From assembly GCA_001769805.1 (NCBI GenBank), contig MEPO01000032.1, positions 124,001 through 188,000 of the forward strand: 64,000 nt of DNA, read 5' to 3'. Both the position numbers and the translations under genes were made by a program. Source of the stretch: Bdellovibrionales bacterium GWA1_52_35 (GTDB taxonomy: Bacteria; Bdellovibrionota; UBA1018). This document shows positions 44,201-51,996 of the stretch, piece by piece. Numbering within the stretch: position 1 is the stretch's first letter; the number at the start of each line of letters is the position of its first letter. Below the pieces are notes generated by a model, which was given only the letters and a program-made list of their open reading frames with translations, was not told the origin of the DNA and did not search any database.

Positions 44201-44295
44201 ATCCGCTCAAAACAAATGCCCCCGAAGATGATCAGGCCAGCCATCAGCATCCAGGCGAAAACAGGTCTTTTGATTGAAAGTTCGGATAGACTCAT
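41224..44295 (-). CDS. RND-family efflux transporter (HAE1/AcrB type), inner-membrane subunit
   Basis: A 1023-aa inner-membrane proton-driven pump of the AcrB type with the usual pattern: N-terminal helix (IKRPVFAWMLMAGLIIFGGI), periplasmic porter domain, SLAIGIVVDDAIMVLENI with the conserved Asp pair of the proton relay, and a repeated second half (MIGLILLMGIVKKNSILLVD). Length and motif order fit functional RND permeases. It needs a membrane-fusion protein and outer-membrane channel; neither is encoded beside it. It is monocistronic on the reverse strand, divergent from a lipoprotein gene. Substrates are unknown. Confidence 0.92.
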   Translation of the reverse strand: MSLSELSIKRPVFAWMLMAGLIIFGGICFERMGVSQLPDVDFPVVSIGLTLEGAAPEVMEVDVVDQIEESLMSLQGITSLSSSSRTGSATITLEFGLDKNIDVAVQEVQTILGQVARHLPKELNPPSIRKTNPEDQPILWLAITAESMNNRELMNLVRDRVKDRFSTVSGVGEVHLGGYVDPALRVWLSARKLNQYELTVDDILNTIRQEHSEQPSGRIEAPDKELNIRTMGEAPTAEEFGKLAINKRGGAPNFAPLTLNAVAQVEDGLSDIRRKSRSNGRAAIGLGIRKQRGSNAVEVARLVKERVQEVQAMLPEGVTIGVRSDATRFIKESVDELNFTLILSAILTAAICWLFLGSWSATLNIILAIPTSVIGSFIVLYALGFTLNTFTLLALSLAIGIVVDDAIMVLENIVRHLESGKNRMDAALTGSREITFAALAATIAIVAIFLPVAFMQGIIGKFFFQFGVTLSVAVVLSLVEALTLTPMRCSQFLEMQKRRTFIGRWVESGFTKSAALYRRILGMVLRHRVVTILTSLLFFGSTMFFVSALKKEFVPAQDQSLLSLRLMAPVGTSMDVTDFKISEVEALLKNVPEVKEYFTTIGGGMGGGGDVNSGAISLNLVPQRARRINPKTHKPYTQQELIGVLRAEFKKVKGLRVVIQDPSLRGFSAKRGFPIEFAVRGPDWGVLVSSTEKLMKAMEETGMMTDIDSDYLAGLPEVRVTPDRARARERGVSVNEIGVTINALMGGVVAGKFSKNGHRYDVRVRLLPEERGQVGDIHKLKVRNNRGELITISDLVNLKETKSLQAISRQDRERAITVFANVSESSSQAKSLETVQGLAKKILPAGYHMVVSGSAKTFKESMNSLVFALLLGLLVSYMVLASQFNSFIHPVTVLMALPFSVSGALVALYLGGQSLNIYSMIGLILLMGIVKKNSILLVDFTNQVRSRGLGVRESLLEACPVRLRPILMTSFATVAAAIPPALAIGPGAESRIPMALAVIGGVLVSTLLTLIVVPCVYSVFSRR

Positions 44296-44379
44296 AATCC
44301 TTGCTCAAGAGTACAACGCGCGGGCAGCCACGGCAATACTACAGTGTTTACTGGTCTCGGCTTTGCACCCGGTCACGTT
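44296..44379. promoter_or_regulatory. Divergent intergenic region between the RND pump and lipoprotein genes
   Basis: An 84-bp gap that should hold the promoters of both genes. AAGGA precedes the pump start. On the pump strand TAGTAT is a possible -10 without a matching -35. No regulator site is recognised. Confidence 0.25.
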
Positions 44380-44829
44380 ATGAGAACACTAATCGCAATT
44401 TGTATCGTTCTTTTGGCAGCCGGGTGTACATCCGGGCCGCTCAGCACGGGGAAAACGGACAAGGACATCGCTGTTGTCGGACCGACAATTATGGACGCCA
44501 GAAGTAGTCCCTCGACAATAGAACTCAACCGAAACTATGCTCTGAAGAGTGCGGAAGTCCTGGCGGAAGTGAAGGACTTCAAATCGGAAGTGAAGGATGT
44601 CCGTTTGAACTTCACCCACGTCCCGCTTCAAATCAAGATGATCCACATCCGGGGGACCACTTGGCGGGCAGACCTTGGGCCCTATTTGAAGCAACTGGCA
44701 GTGGGCGGGAAAACCATGAAATACGACGCGGAGATTGTGGCAGAAAACAAGGCCGGACAGGTTTCTACAAGCACGCAACCCGTAACCATAAATATCAAGT
44801 CGCCCGATCTTTCCAGGAACGTGGGCTGA
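44380..44829 (+). CDS. Small outer-envelope lipoprotein of unknown function
   Basis: A 149-aa lipoprotein. Starting at ATG 44380 gives a short signal sequence ending in the lipobox LAAG-C16, so the mature protein should be acylated at C16. The rest has beta-rich, Ig-like character (KSAEVLAEVKDFKSEVKDVR, then ending QPVTINIKSPDL). The track's earlier GTG start adds 12 residues and spoils the signal. No family is recognised. It lies alone between the divergent pump and a histidine kinase gene 60 bp downstream. Confidence 0.75.
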   Translation: MRTLIAICIVLLAAGCTSGPLSTGKTDKDIAVVGPTIMDARSSPSTIELNRNYALKSAEVLAEVKDFKSEVKDVRLNFTHVPLQIKMIHIRGTTWRADLGPYLKQLAVGGKTMKYDAEIVAENKAGQVSTSTQPVTINIKSPDLSRNVG

Positions 44830-44889
44830 GAACGTCGGCTGATTCAGTATTCGAGTTAGAATGTCTCATTCTTGCATTCAGAATTTTAA

Positions 44890-46503
44890 GTGGAACACGA
44901 GTTGATCGAGGACAGCAAAGAAACGGAACGCCTGAAGCACGAACTGTCAGTAATCAAAGGACGCCTCAAACAGCTTGAACATGTCGCTCACATAGGAAGC
45001 TGGCAATGGGATATTCGCTGCAACAAAGTCATTTGGTCAGAGGGAACCCATGCCATTTTTGGGACCTGCCCCGGTGGAACTTACGAAGATTATCTCAAGC
45101 GCGTCCACCCTGAAGACCTAAAGATGGTCACCGACGCCATCACTGCAGCACTTGAGAAAAACACACCTTACAACATTGATCATCGCATCATCCGTACCGA
45201 CGGAACAACGATCACTGTTCACTGCGACGGGGAAGTCATTCGAGACAAGAAAACCGGCACTCCGCGTACGATGTTCGGAACGACGCAGAATATCACGTTG
45301 CGCAAACGTCTGGAAATCTACCAGAGTTTTCTGGCGGACTTCGGAAAGCAGCTTTCGGAATCGATCGACTTTTCAGCCACTCTTCAGCAAGTTGGATCTG
45401 CGGCAATACCCGCCTTTGCGAATTGGTCTGCAGTATACCTTTTGGAAAAGAATAGCGTTCGAATTGCGCTTCTGCGGCATTCGGACAAGCAAAAACTGCT
45501 GCAGATGAAGCGTTGCATCGGCAGCGAAGTTCCTGCGCTTTGTAAAAAGCTCATTTATAGATCGATGGCAAGAGGAAGGGCGATACTTCTTCCAATGCTC
45601 TCCAATTACGGACTCGAACCGCAGCAGTTCGTGATGGCTCCGATGATCGCGCACGGACGTCGGGTTGGAGCAATCGCATTTGGCCTGACCCCTTCCCAGG
45701 AATTCGACAAAATTGCGCGAAATCTGTATTCCGAATACGCTTTCAGGTCGGCTCTCGCTCTGGATAACTCGCTCCATTTTCAGGACGCGCAAAAGGCGAC
45801 ACGCTCACGCGAGGAAATTGTCGCAATCGTTTCCCATGATCTTCAAAACCCTGTTTCGGCAATCCAGCTCAATGTTGATTTTCTAAAAAAAACAATCCGG
45901 GAGCTGGGAATCCAGAATAAGAATATCTCGCGCGTCATCAGTGCGGTCGAGGAATCGCTCAGACAGATGAAAACGCTGATATCGGACCTGCTCGATTTTG
46001 CACGCAATAGAGCCGGAAACCTTCAGTTTGAAATGGAAGCGGTCGATCCCACCTGGCTGATCACGCAATACCTGGAAATAATCAAGCCTCTTGCGGACAA
46101 GAAAGAAGTCGAGCTGACACTCACAGTCCCCTCTCACCTGCCCGAACTCCGGTGCAATCCTGACCGTGTGAAACAGGTCCTTTCGAACCTGGTTGGGAAC
46201 GCGATTAAATTCACTCCGAAAGGCGGCAGAATCAGTATACTCCTTGAAGAACTGGATCGTTTTGTCCGATTCGTGATTTCGGATACAGGCCCTGGAATTC
46301 CTCCTGAAGACATGGAACGAATATTTGAAATGTACTCTGAGCCCAAGCGTCGCGCGAGCGGCGCAGGATTGGGCTTGACCATCGCCAAAGCGATTGTTGA
46401 AGCTCAGTCTGGATCGATCGGAGTCGAAAGTCAGGAGGGGAAAGGCAGCCGGTTCTGGTTTACGATTCCAAAACTGTCGTTGCAGTCTGGGCACGATTAT
46501 TGA
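44890..46503 (+). CDS. Soluble PAS-GAF sensor histidine kinase
   Basis: A 537-aa kinase without membrane helices. A short coiled coil precedes a PAS domain (about 33-145; HIGSWQWDIRCNKVIWSEG, the PAS-fold3 pattern), then a GAF-like domain (about 155-300), HisKA with the acceptor His in IVSHDLQNPVSA and an HATPase domain (NLVGNAIKFTPKGG, DTGPGIP, GAGLGLTIAK). No response regulator is adjacent, so it is an orphan. GTG at 44890 is the start; there is no strong ribosome site. Its 3' end overlaps the convergent GT2 gene by 44 bp. Confidence 0.88.
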   Translation: MEHELIEDSKETERLKHELSVIKGRLKQLEHVAHIGSWQWDIRCNKVIWSEGTHAIFGTCPGGTYEDYLKRVHPEDLKMVTDAITAALEKNTPYNIDHRIIRTDGTTITVHCDGEVIRDKKTGTPRTMFGTTQNITLRKRLEIYQSFLADFGKQLSESIDFSATLQQVGSAAIPAFANWSAVYLLEKNSVRIALLRHSDKQKLLQMKRCIGSEVPALCKKLIYRSMARGRAILLPMLSNYGLEPQQFVMAPMIAHGRRVGAIAFGLTPSQEFDKIARNLYSEYAFRSALALDNSLHFQDAQKATRSREEIVAIVSHDLQNPVSAIQLNVDFLKKTIRELGIQNKNISRVISAVEESLRQMKTLISDLLDFARNRAGNLQFEMEAVDPTWLITQYLEIIKPLADKKEVELTLTVPSHLPELRCNPDRVKQVLSNLVGNAIKFTPKGGRISILLEELDRFVRFVISDTGPGIPPEDMERIFEMYSEPKRRASGAGLGLTIAKAIVEAQSGSIGVESQEGKGSRFWFTIPKLSLQSGHDY

Positions 46504-47506
46504 GCATCTTCACCTGACTATTTGCATTAACCTCCCCAGACTGGGGGGGCAGTTTTCGACAAAATGCCGCCAGAACCAAGCCCCAGACCAACCCGACCCC
46601 GTACCAGTAATGACAAAGGAAAAATAAAAAAGGCAATCTTAAAAGCTCCAGCGGAGCCCGCTCTGATCTGGCACTGATCGCGGAAGCGACAGCGGTGAAA
46701 CCCAAATAAAGATAAAAAGGGGACCAAACCAGAGGCACCACAATCCAGCCATTCAAAGTGGCAAGAGCAATCGCGAACAGGAGGCCCGTGACATAAAGAG
46801 CAAAAACCAGCGGAATAAAAAAGATCCCGTCCAGAAAAGTTGTCCTGAGCAGCGAGGCTTTGACCCTTCCTTTTCCATAGCGGAGCATCTGCGCGATGAA
46901 TTCGCCCAACGTGCCCCGCTGCTGCCGGTAAACAACCGCTCGAGGATGATGAATCATTTCGTACCGGTCACGCAGGCGGTTCAGGAACTCATTCTCTTCA
47001 TTGGGATAAAGATTTTCGTTAAAACCTTTCTCCGCGATGAACACTTTCTTCTTCACACAAAGATTACAGAGGATCAGATCGCGCTCCGTCGCTTTTCTCA
47101 GATCTCCCAGCGATTGATAACGGGAGCGGAACGGGCCCAAACCGAACCATGAAGAGAAAACCAAATGAATGCCGTTGGAGAGCGGATTAGCCGTTTTTTT
47201 CAAACAACTCGGCCCCCCTACAACGGCAACCTGAGGTGACACTTCCATTCCCTGGAGATAGTACTTCAACAGTAATGGATGCACTTCTGAATCGTTATCG
47301 AGGAATACCAGGAACTCCCCTTGGGCCACCTTCGCAGCGCGATTCCTCTGCATCGAAGGACAATTACCGGTCGACAAAATAACTTCGTAGCCGCCGTTTC
47401 CAGATTCAAGACTCTGAAGTGAAGCCAGCACCCCCTGCACTTCCGTTTCAGAGCGGGCCACCATGATGATCGAGAATTTCAGTGGAGTCGCTTCAGTCTG
47501 AACCAC
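46460..47506 (-). CDS. GT2-family glycosyltransferase with C-terminal membrane helices
   Basis: A 348-aa GT-A glycosyltransferase. The N-terminal nucleotide-binding fold shows FSIIMVARSETE and the metal-binding acidic motif VFLDNDSEV; later HHPRAVVYRQQRGTLGEF is typical of family 2 proteins that elongate surface glycans. Two or three hydrophobic segments near the C-terminus (from about 230) anchor it to the membrane. It begins at GTG 47506 behind AGAAGG and overlaps arfB by 14 bp; its 3' end overlaps the histidine kinase by 44 bp. The acceptor is unknown. Confidence 0.83.
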   Translation of the reverse strand: MVQTEATPLKFSIIMVARSETEVQGVLASLQSLESGNGGYEVILSTGNCPSMQRNRAAKVAQGEFLVFLDNDSEVHPLLLKYYLQGMEVSPQVAVVGGPSCLKKTANPLSNGIHLVFSSWFGLGPFRSRYQSLGDLRKATERDLILCNLCVKKKVFIAEKGFNENLYPNEENEFLNRLRDRYEMIHHPRAVVYRQQRGTLGEFIAQMLRYGKGRVKASLLRTTFLDGIFFIPLVFALYVTGLLFAIALATLNGWIVVPLVWSPFYLYLGFTAVASAISARSERAPLELLRLPFLFFLCHYWYGVGLVWGLVLAAFCRKLPPQSGEVNANSQVKMLNNRAQTATTVLES

Positions 47507-47918
47507 GAGGCGACCTTCTCAGCAGCTTCTTTTCGGAATGCCGGCCTTTCGCTTCTTTCAACCTGCGTTGACTGGATTTGGAAGGCTTCACCTTCTTGCG
47601 TAGTTTCGGAACTTCGGCGGCGGCCAGGAGCAGCTCGCTCAATTTCTGGAAGCAGTCTTCGCGATTCCGGAGCTGGTCCCGAAACCGGTCACTGGTGATA
47701 ATCAGATACCCCTCCGCACTCAACCGGGGGCCCAGCCGGGCAAGCAGACGAGTCCGGGCCCCGATTGGCAGACTGGGGCTTTTCAGGAGATTCCAGCGGA
47801 GAACCGCCTTGCTGTTGACCTTGTTTACGTTCTGCCCCCCCGGGCCGGAGCTTCGCACGTACGAAAGCTCAAACTCGCTCAAGGGAATGCGAATTTCCGG
47901 TGAAAGGGTCCAGAACAC
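47493..47918 (-). CDS. arfB: Alternative ribosome-rescue factor ArfB (peptidyl-tRNA hydrolase)
   Basis: A 141-aa GGQ-domain protein. The catalytic GGQ lies in VRSSGPGGQNVNKVNSKA, and the C-terminal basic tail (KVKPSKSSQRRLKEAKGRHS) resembles the part that inserts in the empty mRNA channel of stalled ribosomes. Length equals that of E. coli ArfB, and it lacks the codon-recognition domains of RF1/RF2. It releases nascent chains from non-stop ribosomes. The start is GTG at 47918. It overlaps the GT2 gene and follows the tiny Cys-rich gene. Confidence 0.88.
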   Translation of the reverse strand: MFWTLSPEIRIPLSEFELSYVRSSGPGGQNVNKVNSKAVLRWNLLKSPSLPIGARTRLLARLGPRLSAEGYLIITSDRFRDQLRNREDCFQKLSELLLAAAEVPKLRKKVKPSKSSQRRLKEAKGRHSEKKLLRRSPRGSD

Positions 47919-47933
47919 GAATGACGCCCGATT

Positions 47934-48047
47934 CTATTCGCGCGGATAGCAATTATGGCAGTCACCGCATTCGATGCAAACCCAGCGTTTGCAGATCTCG
48001 CACTGCCGTTCCGCATGTTCCTTCTTACAGAAATAACAAAATTGCAT
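47934..48047 (-). CDS. 37-residue zinc-ribbon-like Cys-rich protein (not in ORF track)
   Basis: Reading the reverse strand from an ATG at 48047 preceded by GGAGGAAGAAA gives 37 residues ending at TAG (47934). It contains eight cysteines in four near-paired groups: C4, C7, C16, C19, C24, C27, C30 and C33, beginning MQFCYFCKKEH and ending CGDCHNCYPRE. The pattern should bind one or two zinc ions. The strong ribosome-binding site argues that it is translated. It lies between a membrane-anchored gene and arfB on the same strand. Function unknown. Confidence 0.68.
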   Translation of the reverse strand: MQFCYFCKKEHAERQCEICKRWVCIECGDCHNCYPRE

Positions 48048-48067
48048 TTTCTTCCTCCAGGCTCAGG

Positions 48068-48529
48068 TTACGTTTTACAGCACCGGTCTTTAAGTGTGGT
48101 CAGATCCAGATCATCCAGGAAATCTTCAAACTGATCAATCAAAGTCAGCATCCGGTTACTCCCCAGTTCATCATCCGGCAAATCACGGATCTCCTTCAAA
48201 GTCTGGAAAACTCTCATACGATAATCAGCCAGATCCTGGCAGATTCGCGGTCCCAAGCTTCCGGGAAGAAAATAACGATCAAGCCGGGTCAACGCCTTCT
48301 GGCTTTCCTGGTCCAGCTGATTGCAGATCTCCGCGTGTTTTGAATTCAGAAAACAGGCATTGGCCACTTCGTGCATTTTCCTGAACTGGGCCAGAACTTC
48401 ACTGGTCTGCTCATGAACCCTCGTAAGACATTGTTCGCGGGTTTCGGTTCTTACCGTCAGGCGATAAACCACTCCGGAAGTCGCCGTGAGCACCGCCAGA
48501 CTGAGCAAGATCCATTTTCTTGGGTTCAC
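48068..48529 (-). CDS. Small membrane-anchored protein of unknown function
   Basis: A 153-aa protein starting with an N-terminal helix (KWILLSLAVLTATSGVVY) that acts as a signal anchor, followed by an alpha-helical domain with six cysteines (EQC, NAC, EIC, RIC and a terminal CC). No family is recognised. GTG 48529 overlaps the stop of the upstream glycoside hydrolase by four bases (GTGA), so it is co-translated with it and may be exported to the periplasm with its helix retained. Confidence 0.6.
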   Translation of the reverse strand: MNPRKWILLSLAVLTATSGVVYRLTVRTETREQCLTRVHEQTSEVLAQFRKMHEVANACFLNSKHAEICNQLDQESQKALTRLDRYFLPGSLGPRICQDLADYRMRVFQTLKEIRDLPDDELGSNRMLTLIDQFEDFLDDLDLTTLKDRCCKT

Positions 48530-49989
48530 AGGGCGGGCTTCTCTGGAAGGATTTCGGCGCGTTCTATTTCAGCAATAAACGCCCGATCCCCGCGCAGGGT
48601 GATTGTTTTCAATAGATTCCCGGTCAGCCGTGCTTTGGCTGCGGAGGGCTCGCCCAGAATACTATAAACCTTCAATTTCCAGGCTGAACCCGTGAGGGGC
48701 AACTGCACCGAAATTTTCTCGGTGCGAAGGTCCCGGGATCTTCCGGTCTTGTCCTTGACTTCCATCGGCAGCGAACTTCTGAGCCAACCAGTCAGAATGA
48801 AATTACCATTCTTCTTTTCGAAAGCATGCACCACACTCTGGGAGGCTGCAGGGCGATTGACTTTCAGCTGTGAAACCGGCCTTACGGGCTGGTCAAAAAG
48901 ACGATTGTAGAGTTTCAGCGCGGAGAAAGCAGGTTTCTTTTGACCTTTCGTATCGAGCAGGCCGAGAAAGCGGTTATTCGCGTCTCCGATCACCACCTCA
49001 TTCGTCGGCAGATCACGCGTCCGATACCAGGTCGTGAGCGAAACGTTATCCGCTGCACGCGCCAGCACATGATGCTTCCAGAGGGAGACTGCCTGGTAAA
49101 TCGGTGTGTGCTCGTAATCATAGACGGCTTCGACCCACTCCGAAACTTTCCGGTCTGACAGTCTGAAATTACTGTAACCGAACTCCGCAAGCCAGAGATC
49201 ACTGGAAGCGCGCGTGTCTTTCATCAGATCACGAACATCCTGAAGCCTCTGAGGATAACTTTCCGCAGGAGTCCCGTCCCAGGTTTCAAGATAACCGTGA
49301 ACGCTGACCACATCAAAAAAAGAACCGAGCGCGAATTTGTCCAGAAGCTCTTCGAGAAACGGGCCTCTCGCCTGAGCCATCCCCCCGATCACGAGACGGG
49401 CTGCAGGATCAGCCCGCATCACCGCAAAAGCGCCTTCCCGGATCATCTGAGCAAAAAGTGAAACATCACCTAACCAGTAGTATTCGTTATCCGGTTCATT
49501 CCAGAGTTCCCACGAAGGAACCTTTCCTTTGTAACGCTTGGCGATTGCGAACATGAAATCGGCAAACCGTCGGAGATCCTTCGGCGGATTGCGCCAGTGG
49601 TCGTCGGGGTTTTCAGGATCAGAATTCAGCCACGCCGGCGTGTAGCAGACGTACGGCAGAATCGTCACACCATACTGGGGTGCCAGGCGAATCAGGTCAT
49701 CCCAGTGTCCCCAATTGTATTTTCCAGGCACCTGCTCGATATCCGTCCAGGCAATGCCTACACGCAGGAACTGCACGCCCATTTCTGACAAGAGTTTCAA
49801 ATCTTCACGAATCCGCCCGGGCGGCGTCGATCTTTGCGGGTAATCTTCGGCAACACCGGCAGGTTGAAAATAAAATCCCTGCGAATCCTGCTGCAGCGTC
49901 CTGGAAGGGAGAACCCAAGCAGCTGAAACGAGGACCGAGTTCAAGCCGAGCGCGGCCAAAATAAAGACGCGAAATAGTGGATTAATCAA
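48526..49989 (-). CDS. Secreted clan-A glycoside hydrolase
   Basis: A 487-aa secreted TIM-barrel glycosidase. The signal peptide (about 1-24, ending VSA) is followed by the barrel starting MGVQFLRVGIAWTDIEQVPG; the acid/base glutamate is in WELWNEPDN and the nucleophile in WLAEFGYSN, the clan GH-A pattern seen in GH39 and related families. A C-terminal beta domain (about 370-487) follows. The substrate could be a xylan-like or surface polysaccharide; not predictable here. The start is TTG 49989 behind AGGGG. It is followed by an overlapping membrane-anchored gene. Confidence 0.82.
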   Translation of the reverse strand: MINPLFRVFILAALGLNSVLVSAAWVLPSRTLQQDSQGFYFQPAGVAEDYPQRSTPPGRIREDLKLLSEMGVQFLRVGIAWTDIEQVPGKYNWGHWDDLIRLAPQYGVTILPYVCYTPAWLNSDPENPDDHWRNPPKDLRRFADFMFAIAKRYKGKVPSWELWNEPDNEYYWLGDVSLFAQMIREGAFAVMRADPAARLVIGGMAQARGPFLEELLDKFALGSFFDVVSVHGYLETWDGTPAESYPQRLQDVRDLMKDTRASSDLWLAEFGYSNFRLSDRKVSEWVEAVYDYEHTPIYQAVSLWKHHVLARAADNVSLTTWYRTRDLPTNEVVIGDANNRFLGLLDTKGQKKPAFSALKLYNRLFDQPVRPVSQLKVNRPAASQSVVHAFEKKNGNFILTGWLRSSLPMEVKDKTGRSRDLRTEKISVQLPLTGSAWKLKVYSILGEPSAAKARLTGNLLKTITLRGDRAFIAEIERAEILPEKPAL

Positions 49990-50093
49990 GCCCCTACCTT
50001 AACCAACGCTACCGCTCCGCGCAAGAGCTGAAGCCGCAGTTCGACGGCCGACTGGCCTGTTTCATGAACGAGCTTTAACGAAAGGAACGAGAC
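49990..50093. promoter_or_regulatory. Divergent region between glycoside hydrolase and the PIG-L operon
   Basis: A 104-bp gap between divergent genes. Both flanking genes use TTG starts; AGGGG precedes the hydrolase start and GAAAGGA precedes the small upstream ORF of the PIG-L gene. No clear promoter consensus. Confidence 0.25.
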
Positions 50094-50135
50094 ATGCCGC
50101 AACGCAAAAAACCACCTGCCGAGAAACAGGCTTGA
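50094..50135 (+). CDS. Candidate 13-residue leader ORF upstream of PIG-L gene
   Basis: ATG at 50094, preceded by GAAAGGA, opens a 13-codon frame (MPQRKKPPAEKQA) that stops with TGA at 50133. The TTG start of the deacetylase overlaps this stop (TTGA). It may couple or attenuate translation of the operon. No conservation data are available, and it could be chance. Confidence 0.35.
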   Translation: MPQRKKPPAEKQA

Positions 50136-50941
50136 GCTTTCTCAAACACATTTCCAAAGTACTTGTCGTTGCCGCCCACCCCGATGACGAAACCATCGGA
50201 GCCGGGGCACTTCTGCGCGGAATCAGCAGTAATGTCCGCATCATCCATATGACAGATGGCGCCCCGCGCAACGGTCTCGATGCGACGGCCTTGGGCTTCG
50301 CAACCGTCGCGGCTTACGCTCGAAGGCGGCGATCGGAATTGGAACGAGCCGTGGGCGAAGCAGGCATCCGCCCCAGGCAACTCACTCATTTTGGAATTCC
50401 GGATCAGGAACTCACGCATTGCCTTCCCGAGGCCATTCAAAAATTGCGAACTCTCATCGAGGAATTTGCTCCCGCGGTGATCCTGACCCATCCCTATGAG
50501 GGAGGCCATCCTGATCACGATTCAACCGCTCTTGCGGTCTTCATCGCAACCGCTCTCGTTGCCCAAACTTGTCAGCGGCCCCCTATGGTCGTTGAGTTCA
50601 CGTCTTATCATGCAAAAATAGCGAATGCGGCAAGCAAGCACCGCGAAATGGAAACAGCAACCTTCCTTCCTGTTACAACATCTCCGGAATTCACCCTCAC
50701 GCTAAGCACCGAAGAACAGGTCCAGAAATGCCTGATGTTTGCGCATTTCGAAACCCAACGCGAAGTCCTGAAAAATTTTCAGGTATCGGTGGAGAAGTTC
50801 CGGCGCGCCCCGAGCTATGATTTCACCCAGGCTCCGCATCCAGGTCCGCTTTTCTATGAGAATCATCCCAGGGCCTGGACTTGGGGAATGACTGGAAAAA
50901 AATGGCGCCAGAAAGCCGCGGAAGTTCTCCCATGTCTCTGA
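50132..50941 (+). CDS. PIG-L family deacetylase
   Basis: A 269-aa zinc-dependent deacetylase that removes the N-acetyl group from GlcNAc-type sugars. The metal site is AAHPDDETIGAG near residue 15 and HPYEGGHPDHDSTA around 125; both motifs are intact. Length is typical. The start is a TTG at 50132, which sits correctly before the family start and overlaps a tiny upstream ORF. It opens a plus-strand operon with a GT4 and a GNAT protein, consistent with making a free amino sugar that is then modified. It overlaps the GT4 by 10 bp. Confidence 0.88.
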   Translation: MSFLKHISKVLVVAAHPDDETIGAGALLRGISSNVRIIHMTDGAPRNGLDATALGFATVAAYARRRRSELERAVGEAGIRPRQLTHFGIPDQELTHCLPEAIQKLRTLIEEFAPAVILTHPYEGGHPDHDSTALAVFIATALVAQTCQRPPMVVEFTSYHAKIANAASKHREMETATFLPVTTSPEFTLTLSTEEQVQKCLMFAHFETQREVLKNFQVSVEKFRRAPSYDFTQAPHPGPLFYENHPRAWTWGMTGKKWRQKAAEVLPCL

Positions 50942-51996
50942 CCATTCTGAGTGTAGCGTATCCCTTTTCGCCCGTCAGCCGCCACTCCGTCGGAGGTGCG
51001 GAACAGATTCTGGCGCAGCTGGATGAGTTTCTCGTGAAAAACCAGCACCGCTCCCTCGTGCTTGCCGAAGAAAGCTCTGAGATAGCGGGCACACTTCTGC
51101 CGCTGAAAAAATGTCCGGGACAAATCACCGGAGCCGCTCGGGAAGAAATATATTCAGAAACCCGGTTGAAAATCAAATGGGCTCTCGAGAACTGCTCCGT
51201 CGATCTCCTTCACTTTCACGGTATTGATTTTCACCAGTATCTTCCTGTTTCCGGGCCGGGCTCCCAGGTTCCCGTGCTGGTGACCTTGCACCTGCCACTG
51301 AGCTGGTATCCCAAAGACGTATTCCAAACGAGCAGAGCCAATGTATTCTTCCAATGTGTTTCAAGTTCGCAGCTGGCCACCGCGCCAAAAATGCCCGGAC
51401 TCGTGGGCTTCATTGAAAACGGGGTTTCGCTTCCGCTACGGAGATCCCGGCACCATGCTTTTGTTCTGAGCATGGGGCGCATCTGCCCTGAAAAAGGTTT
51501 TCATCTCTCCCTGGATGCCGCGCGCAAAAGCGCTGCCCCCATGCTGCTGGCGGGCAAAGTTTTCCCTTACGTTGCGCATCAGGAATATTTTCGTACCGAG
51601 ATTCTGCCCCGACTGGATCAGCAACGACGCTTCATCGGCCCGGCAGAAAACGACCGCAAACAGACTCTGCTTTCCTGGGCGCAGTGCCTTTTGATTCCCA
51701 GCCTGGCGCAGGAAACTAGTTCCCTGGTGGCGATGGAAGCGCTTGCTGCGGGCACGCCGGTCATCGCCTTTCCGAATGGCGCACTGCCGGAGGTGATTGA
51801 GGATGGTCGAACGGGCTTTCTCGTCAAGAACACCGATGAGATGGCCCGTGCAATTGATCAGTGCCGAGGGCTTGACCCCGAGGTCTGCCGAAGAGTGGCT
51901 CGTGAACGCTTCTCTTCGGAGCGCATGGCACGGAGTTATCTCGAACTTTATGAAAAGGTGACAAATGCAGATCCGGGTGATCTCCAGCTGCAGTGA
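50932..51996 (+). CDS. GT4-family glycosyltransferase
   Basis: A 354-aa GT-B enzyme: TILSVAYPFSPVSRHSVGGA at the N-terminus, LSMGRICPEKGFHLSLDAA in the donor half, and QETSSLVAMEALAAGTPVIA followed by PEVIEDGRTGFLV, the E-x7-E region typical of family 4. ATG 50932 overlaps the PIG-L stop (ATGTCTCTGA) and matches the family start; the track start at 50881 is inside PIG-L. Pairing of a GT4 with a PIG-L deacetylase is known from mycothiol, bacillithiol and lipid glycan pathways, so it may transfer GlcNAc before deacetylation. Confidence 0.88.
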   Translation: MSLTILSVAYPFSPVSRHSVGGAEQILAQLDEFLVKNQHRSLVLAEESSEIAGTLLPLKKCPGQITGAAREEIYSETRLKIKWALENCSVDLLHFHGIDFHQYLPVSGPGSQVPVLVTLHLPLSWYPKDVFQTSRANVFFQCVSSSQLATAPKMPGLVGFIENGVSLPLRRSRHHAFVLSMGRICPEKGFHLSLDAARKSAAPMLLAGKVFPYVAHQEYFRTEILPRLDQQRRFIGPAENDRKQTLLSWAQCLLIPSLAQETSSLVAMEALAAGTPVIAFPNGALPEVIEDGRTGFLVKNTDEMARAIDQCRGLDPEVCRRVARERFSSERMARSYLELYEKVTNADPGDLQLQ

